NCBI RefSeq assembly: GCF_042650885.1 | Contig: NZ_JBHSBU010000001.1 | Location: 3,906,001-3,970,000, forward strand | Length of the DNA: 64,000 bases | From: Chitinimonas_A lacunae | Lineage (GTDB): Bacteria; Pseudomonadota; Gammaproteobacteria; Burkholderiales; Chitinimonadaceae | Direction: 5' to 3' | Part shown: positions 59,786-64,000 of the stretch, piece by piece | Position numbering within the stretch: position 1 is the first letter of the stretch | How the letters are laid out: every line of letters begins with the position of its first letter | Position numbers and translations under genes: made by a program | Notes under the pieces: generated by a model | What the model saw: the letters and a program-made list of their open reading frames with translations, nothing else | Told to the model about the DNA's origin: nothing | Databases searched by the model: none

Positions 59786-62650
59786 TTATGGATTGTCGAG
59801 ACAGTTGACTTCGCCATGCGGGAACGGGTCAGTCGGCGTCTGAAAGCGCGACAGGTCTTCGTCGAAGCTGGTCAGGGTATGCGGTGGATCGTCATTGGCC
59901 GGCTGGGTGTCGCTGACCAGCCGGCTGATTTCGGCCAGCCGTGACTCAGCCGGAGCGGGCCGGCTCAGCGGTTCGTCGCTGGCCGATCCGGCATCGAGGC
60001 AGTGCAGCAGGGTATTGAGCAGCGCACAAGGGCGGATCGGCTTGGGCTGACAGGCCGCCGCGCCCAACTGCTGCGCCGCCTCGCCCGGATTGCCCAGCAA
60101 CAGCCGCACGGCATGCGGTTGGGCGAGGCGGGCCTGTTGCGGCAGGTCGGTGCCATCGGGCAGATATTCATCGAGCAGCACTATCTCGTAGTCCTCTTCC
60201 TGGCAGAGCCGGCGTGCCACCTCGGCATTGCCGGCGACCCGGACCACCATTCCCCAGCGGCTCAGCAGTGCCGCCAGCGTCTGTCGATTGAAGCGGTGAT
60301 CGTCGACGATCAGCACCCGCCAGCCTGCCAGCTTGGCCGGCGAATCGGGCATCGGCTCGCTCTGTAGCGCCGCGACCTGCAGGGGCAGCTCGACGCGGAA
60401 ACGGTTTCCCCATCCCGCCTGGCTGTGCAGGCTGATATCGCCGCCCATCAGCCGGGCCAGCCGCTGGCTGAGGGCGAGGCTCAGCCCGCTGTGGCTGTCT
60501 TGATGGGCGTGGGGTCGGTTGATCTGGCTGAACGGGTCGAAAAAGCCCGCCAATTGGTGCGGTGGAATGACCGGGCCGTTATCGAATACCGTCAGAACCA
60601 GACGCGGCCCAGCTGGCGTTTGCGCCAACACTTCGACCTCCAGGCCGATTTCGCCGTGCAAGGTGACACGGAGCGCCTGCTCAAGCAGATGGCTGATGAT
60701 CTGCTGCAAGCGCTGTGGGTCGCCCGTGAGCTGGTCGGGCAGATCGGGCGCCAGCGCGCAGTCGAGCGCCAATCTTCTGGCTGAGACGTGCTGTCGCAGC
60801 GGAGCGAGCGTGTCGTGCAGCAAGCTGCCCAGCGAGAACGGCACTTGTTGCAGCTCAAGCTGGCCCGTTTCGATCTTGGCCAGGTCGAGCATATCGTCGA
60901 TCAGATTGCGCAGTGCCGTGCCGCAGGTATGGGCGATTGCCAGATTCTCGCGCGGCTCGTCGTCGAGCCGGGCTTGCAGCGTCAACGTGATGGTGCCGAG
61001 CAGCGCATCGGTGGTGGTGCGGAGTTCATGGCTGAGATTGACCAGCAGAGCATGCTTGGCCCGATGGGCCTGTTCGGTGGTTTCCCGGAACTGGGCCAGG
61101 GTCTGCTCAAGCAGCGTCTGCTCGGTGACATCGCTATGGAGCAGCACCTGGGTGCCGTCGTCGGCCGAGCTATGGCGCTGACTGATCCAGCGGCCGAAGA
61201 CCTGTACCGGCCGGGAGGCTTCCTCGCCGTGCGTGTCCGACAGCCAGTGCTTGATAAAGTCCTCTTCACTGGCGAAACCGCATTGCTGGGCGGTGTCGGC
61301 GCTGCGGTAATAGCGGCGCAGGATCTGGTCCATGCGCTGCCCCGGCTGCAAAAATGGCCGCAGCCCCGGATGGAAGCGCTGAAAAGCCAGATTGCACATC
61401 AGCAGCCGTTGGTCACGCTGGTAGATCAGCACCCCGACATCGAGCGATTCGATGGTATCGAGCAACTGGCGTCGTACCCGCTCCGCCTGCTCGTTGGCCA
61501 GCTTGACCTCGGTGTAGTCGAGGATCAGGCCGTCGATGGCGTCGAGCGTCCCGTCAGGCAGATAACGTGGCTGACCGCGCTCCAGCACGCGACAGACCCG
61601 GCCGTCGCGCCGCTCGATCTGGTATTCGATCTCATAGCCGCTGCGGGACTGGACCGCCCGGGCGATCTGCTCCTGACGCATCCGTGCCACGGCGGCGTCG
61701 GGGAAGTCGTGATTGGTACGGAAGTCTTGGGCCGACCAGCCGGTCAGCCGGCTCAGCCCTGCCGACACAAAAGCAAACGGGTAGGGCGGACTCGGCAGCA
61801 ATTGATGGACACCGCCCGGCAACTGATCGAGCAGTTGCGCCAGCCGCATCTCGCTGTCAGCCAGTGCGGCCTCGGTCTGCGTCTGCCGGGCCAGCAGCCG
61901 GTCGATGGCTTCGGCCAGCGCGGGCAAGCCCGCTTGCGGGGCACCGCTGTCGGTCGGCGCCGGCACCCGGTGCAGCAACTGGCCGATCAACACCGGTTCG
62001 GCCCCGAGCAGCTGGTGCAGGCGATAGCGGCTCCAGGCCAGGAAAGCCAGGGTCGACAGCAGCAAGGTCAGCACCAGCACTAGCCCTTCGCGCCCCAGGT
62101 TTTGCAGCGAAGCGTCGATCTGTTCGGTCTGTTGCTGATAGCGGTTTTGCAGCGTGAGATGGAATTGCTCGGTACGGCTGATCAGCCGTTCGATCTGGAG
62201 GGTGAAGCTGTGGGGCAGCGCTTGGCCCCGTCGCTTGGCTTCGCTGGAGGTGCCGCTGAGACGGGCGGCGATGATGTCGAGCCCGCCGGCATGGGCCCAG
62301 TCGAGTCCCTGGATCAGTTCTTCGAGGGTCTTACTGTCTTCGGGCAACGCCGTGCGCAGCGCGTCGAGTTTCTGTCGGGCGGCCTGATAGTGGCGTTCAG
62401 CCGCCGGCAGCGAAAAACTGTCCTGGGTGCTGCCACCTGTGACGATGAACTGCTGCAACTGCGAGGCGTGATAGCGCAGGTCGGCCACGGTACGCAGATG
62501 CGGCCGCAGGTGCTGGACGGTGGCTTCGCTTTGCTGCAGCTGCCGATAATCGGCCAGCGCCACTGCCAGCAGACCCAGCGTTGCCAGGGTGAGGAAGCAG
62601 GCATACCAGAAGTAATGCCGCCCAATGCTGAATTGCCTCACGGAGTCCAT
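59786..62650 (-). CDS. Hybrid sensor histidine kinase with PAS domains and degenerate ATP site
   Basis: About 954 residues. Two membrane helices ('FWYACFLTLATLGLLAVALADY' and 'LVLVLTLLLSTLAFLAW') frame a helical periplasmic loop of ~150 residues. Two PAS-like domains, a dimerisation domain with 'LLVNLSHELRTTTDALLGTI' (phospho-His), a HATPase-like domain and a C-terminal receiver ('VLIVDDHRFNRQT', 'IVLLDEYLPDGT') follow. The ATP-binding motifs are changed: the N-box Asn is Gln in 'LLEQAL', the G1 box reads DNGPVI, and the G2 box reads HSGLSL. It may be a poor kinase. A frame begins at 62731; ATG 62650 is preferred. Confidence 0.9.
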   Translation of the reverse strand: MDSVRQFSIGRHYFWYACFLTLATLGLLAVALADYRQLQQSEATVQHLRPHLRTVADLRYHASQLQQFIVTGGSTQDSFSLPAAERHYQAARQKLDALRTALPEDSKTLEELIQGLDWAHAGGLDIIAARLSGTSSEAKRRGQALPHSFTLQIERLISRTEQFHLTLQNRYQQQTEQIDASLQNLGREGLVLVLTLLLSTLAFLAWSRYRLHQLLGAEPVLIGQLLHRVPAPTDSGAPQAGLPALAEAIDRLLARQTQTEAALADSEMRLAQLLDQLPGGVHQLLPSPPYPFAFVSAGLSRLTGWSAQDFRTNHDFPDAAVARMRQEQIARAVQSRSGYEIEYQIERRDGRVCRVLERGQPRYLPDGTLDAIDGLILDYTEVKLANEQAERVRRQLLDTIESLDVGVLIYQRDQRLLMCNLAFQRFHPGLRPFLQPGQRMDQILRRYYRSADTAQQCGFASEEDFIKHWLSDTHGEEASRPVQVFGRWISQRHSSADDGTQVLLHSDVTEQTLLEQTLAQFRETTEQAHRAKHALLVNLSHELRTTTDALLGTITLTLQARLDDEPRENLAIAHTCGTALRNLIDDMLDLAKIETGQLELQQVPFSLGSLLHDTLAPLRQHVSARRLALDCALAPDLPDQLTGDPQRLQQIISHLLEQALRVTLHGEIGLEVEVLAQTPAGPRLVLTVFDNGPVIPPHQLAGFFDPFSQINRPHAHQDSHSGLSLALSQRLARLMGGDISLHSQAGWGNRFRVELPLQVAALQSEPMPDSPAKLAGWRVLIVDDHRFNRQTLAALLSRWGMVVRVAGNAEVARRLCQEEDYEIVLLDEYLPDGTDLPQQARLAQPHAVRLLLGNPGEAAQQLGAAACQPKPIRPCALLNTLLHCLDAGSASDEPLSRPAPAESRLAEISRLVSDTQPANDDPPHTLTSFDEDLSRFQTPTDPFPHGEVNCLDNP

Positions 62651-63031
62651 TAATCGCGCCTTGGACAAGAACCCGGCGATCGGCCGCCGCACCAGACCGA
62701 CCACCCGGTGATGCACCAGGCAGACTGCCACCCATGACGATTGCCCACTGTAAATCCTGCCAAGGCGAAAGTTAGCTAGGTGAGTTACCGGGAAAGGCTT
62801 AGGGAGAATACCGGGAAGGCTGTCATAAACGAGGTATCTGGCCGTTGCGCGGGCTGGCCTCTCCAGCGTCTCGTCCAGAAAACTGACTTCAACAGGACGG
62901 GCCGCTCAACAGTCGGCCCGAATCCTCGGCTGCCTGGACGCCTCTTCCACGCCCAATAAGAAGCGGAAAGTCCCGGTCGGTGTTGGGTTGGATGCGTCGG
63001 ACACGCTGACGCCGAATCGGCGGGACATGCG
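62651..63031. other. Non-coding region upstream of the hybrid kinase
   Basis: A 381-bp gap upstream of the kinase start and past the 3' end of the binding-protein gene, both on the minus strand. A segment near 62990-63025 (TGCGTCGGACACGCTGACGCC) resembles the REP-like palindromes. No gene is supported. Confidence 0.4.
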
Positions 63032-63751
63032 CTAGCGCAGCGGCCGCTCCAGGTATTTGCTGTGGATACGCTCGACACTGCCGTCCTGGCGCATCTCGGC
63101 CAGGGCCTGGTTGAGCCGTTCCACCACCTCGTCGCCGACGCCCGGGTTGCAGGCCAGATACATTTCGGTCTGGTGAAAGCTCAAGGCCAGCCGGAACGGA
63201 CCAAGGTTCTCCTGCTGGGCCAGATAGGCACCGAGCAGACGGCCGGTGGCCCAGAAGTCGATCCGGCCCAGCGCCAGCTTGCGGGCGTTCAGGTTGTCGG
63301 CGATGGCGTCCTCGACCCGGTAGCCGTAGTCGTGCAGATAGTTGGAGACGGCATCGTCCTGATAAGCCCCGAGCAGATAGGGGCGGGCGTCCTCGATACG
63401 GTTGAGCGTCACCTTGTTGTCGGCGCGGGTATACAGCACCCAGTCATTGCTGACCAAAGGGCCGACCCATTTGAAATTGCTTTCCCGCTCAGGCGTGCGG
63501 GTGGTGGAGTAGACACAGGTCTCATCGCGGGTGATCGCCATTCGGTAGGCGCGCGACCAGGGGTAGAGGCCGATATCGAATTCGATCCGGGTGCGGCGGG
63601 ACAGCTCGCGCAGCAGCTCGGTCGAGATGCCGATAATGGTCTGGCCGCCATCGAGGCTCATATTGAACGGCGGATAGTTTTCGGTGGTCGCGATCAGGGT
63701 TTCGCCATAAGCCGGCGACAGCAAGGCCAGCGCTAGCAGGAAGGATTTCAT
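63032..63751 (-). CDS. Orphan periplasmic binding protein (SBP_bac_3) near the phosphorelay
   Basis: A 239-residue exported protein. The signal peptide (MKSFLLALALLSPAYG) is followed by 'LIATTENYPPFNMSLDGGQTIIGISTELLREL' and 'YPWSRAYRMAITRDETCVYSTTRTPERES', as in the family. AAGGAGCTGTGCC precedes the ATG. It lies on the same strand and 380 bp upstream of the hybrid kinase. In BvgS/EvgS-type sensors such domains are built into the kinase; here one could act as a separate ligand-binding partner. This is a suggestion, not shown. Confidence 0.87.
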   Translation of the reverse strand: MKSFLLALALLSPAYGETLIATTENYPPFNMSLDGGQTIIGISTELLRELSRRTRIEFDIGLYPWSRAYRMAITRDETCVYSTTRTPERESNFKWVGPLVSNDWVLYTRADNKVTLNRIEDARPYLLGAYQDDAVSNYLHDYGYRVEDAIADNLNARKLALGRIDFWATGRLLGAYLAQQENLGPFRLALSFHQTEMYLACNPGVGDEVVERLNQALAEMRQDGSVERIHSKYLERPLR

Positions 63752-63919
63752 GGCACAGCTCCTTATCGACCAGCATAGCCGGCGTGCCTCGGGCTTGCCG
63801 TCGAGCGAGCGCTTTCTTGGCGGACGCGGCTGCGCTAGAATCCTGCGACTTTTGACCGCGTCCTCCCGTCGCCCCGCTCCGGGGCGGAAAAATCCAAGCT
63901 CCTCAGAGGGTTAGCATAT

Positions 63920-64000
63920 GAACCAGACCGCCGTGATCACCGGCACCGGCCTCTATACGCCGCCGCATGTCATCTCCAACGAGGAGCTGGTGGCGAGCTT
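63920..64000 (+). CDS. Beta-ketoacyl-ACP synthase III-like protein (partial)
   Basis: The gene begins at ATG 63920 and runs off the right end. The 27 codons read 'MNQTAVITGTGLYTPPHVIS' followed by 'NEELVAS', typical of a FabH-like (KAS III) N-terminus. AGAGGGTTAGCAT supplies the ribosome site. It is divergent from the binding-protein gene. The active-site Cys-His-Asn lies outside the window, so the enzyme class is by N-terminal similarity only. Confidence 0.8.

Noticed and set aside
1..64000. CRISPR array, tRNA, rRNA or prophage
   Set aside because: No regularly spaced direct repeats, cloverleaf sequences, integrase or phage structural genes were seen on reading both strands.

Overview
The window reads as chromosomal DNA of a GC-rich Gram-negative betaproteobacterium. 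The evidence is the pcnB-folK-deoxynucleoside kinase-panB-panC-panD run, proteobacterial gltB/gltD, an ArgP/ArgO pair, and RND and lipoprotein genes. A Neisseriales-type, Chitinimonas/Chitinibacteraceae-like host is my guess and is not proven. No rRNA, tRNA, CRISPR array, integrase or intact insertion sequence was seen. Genes are GC-rich and ordinary in codon use. Many intergenic gaps contain short A+T-rich islands.

Layout. 1-9.5 kb: a c-type-heme methyl-accepting chemotaxis protein, a secreted DUF3298-like protein, a GNAT acetyltransferase, the divergent argP/argO-like pair, an HD-GYP protein, an RBBP9-like hydrolase and an FkbM methyltransferase. 9.5-15.5 kb: gltB-gltD (glutamate synthase) on the minus strand. 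15.9-22.4 kb: an orphan periplasmic binding protein, an H-NOX gene followed by a GAF-GGDEF-EAL gene, a FemAB/GNAT-like protein and a PhzF-like protein. 22.6-27.4 kb: pcnB-folK-dNK-panB-panC-panD, ended by a strong terminator. 28.4-34.3 kb: an M9 collagenase, hemF and a pnuC-nadR operon for NAD salvage. 34.6-43.2 kb: yaaA, a second HD-GYP protein, a small secreted protein, a large DUF2339 membrane protein, another orphan binding protein and a VWA lipoprotein. 43.4-47.9 kb: a BlaI-type repressor, a fused M56 peptidase/S11 DD-peptidase, an OafA-type acyltransferase and an esterase. 48-53.6 kb: a third orphan binding protein and an RND pump with its adaptor. 54.1-57.5 kb: a thiolase/FadJ-type beta-oxidation pair. 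57.7-63.8 kb: a LuxR-type response regulator, a lone receiver, a lone Hpt, a hybrid histidine kinase with a degraded ATP site, and a fourth binding protein. At 63.9 kb a KAS III-like gene begins and leaves the window.

Points of most interest. (1) About fourteen intergenic islands look like degenerate copies of one 50-60 bp A+T-rich repeat. Three copies align at about two thirds identity over ~51 bp without gaps by hand. (2) The BlaR1-like M56 sensor-protease has its beta-lactamase-like sensor replaced by a PBP7-like S11 peptidase with intact active-site motifs, beside a BlaI repressor with a palindromic operator. (3) H-NOX is paired with a cyclic-di-GMP enzyme, with all heme-contact residues visible. 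(4) A split phosphorelay (binding protein, hybrid kinase, Hpt, receiver, LuxR regulator) resembles a dismantled BvgAS/EvgAS system.
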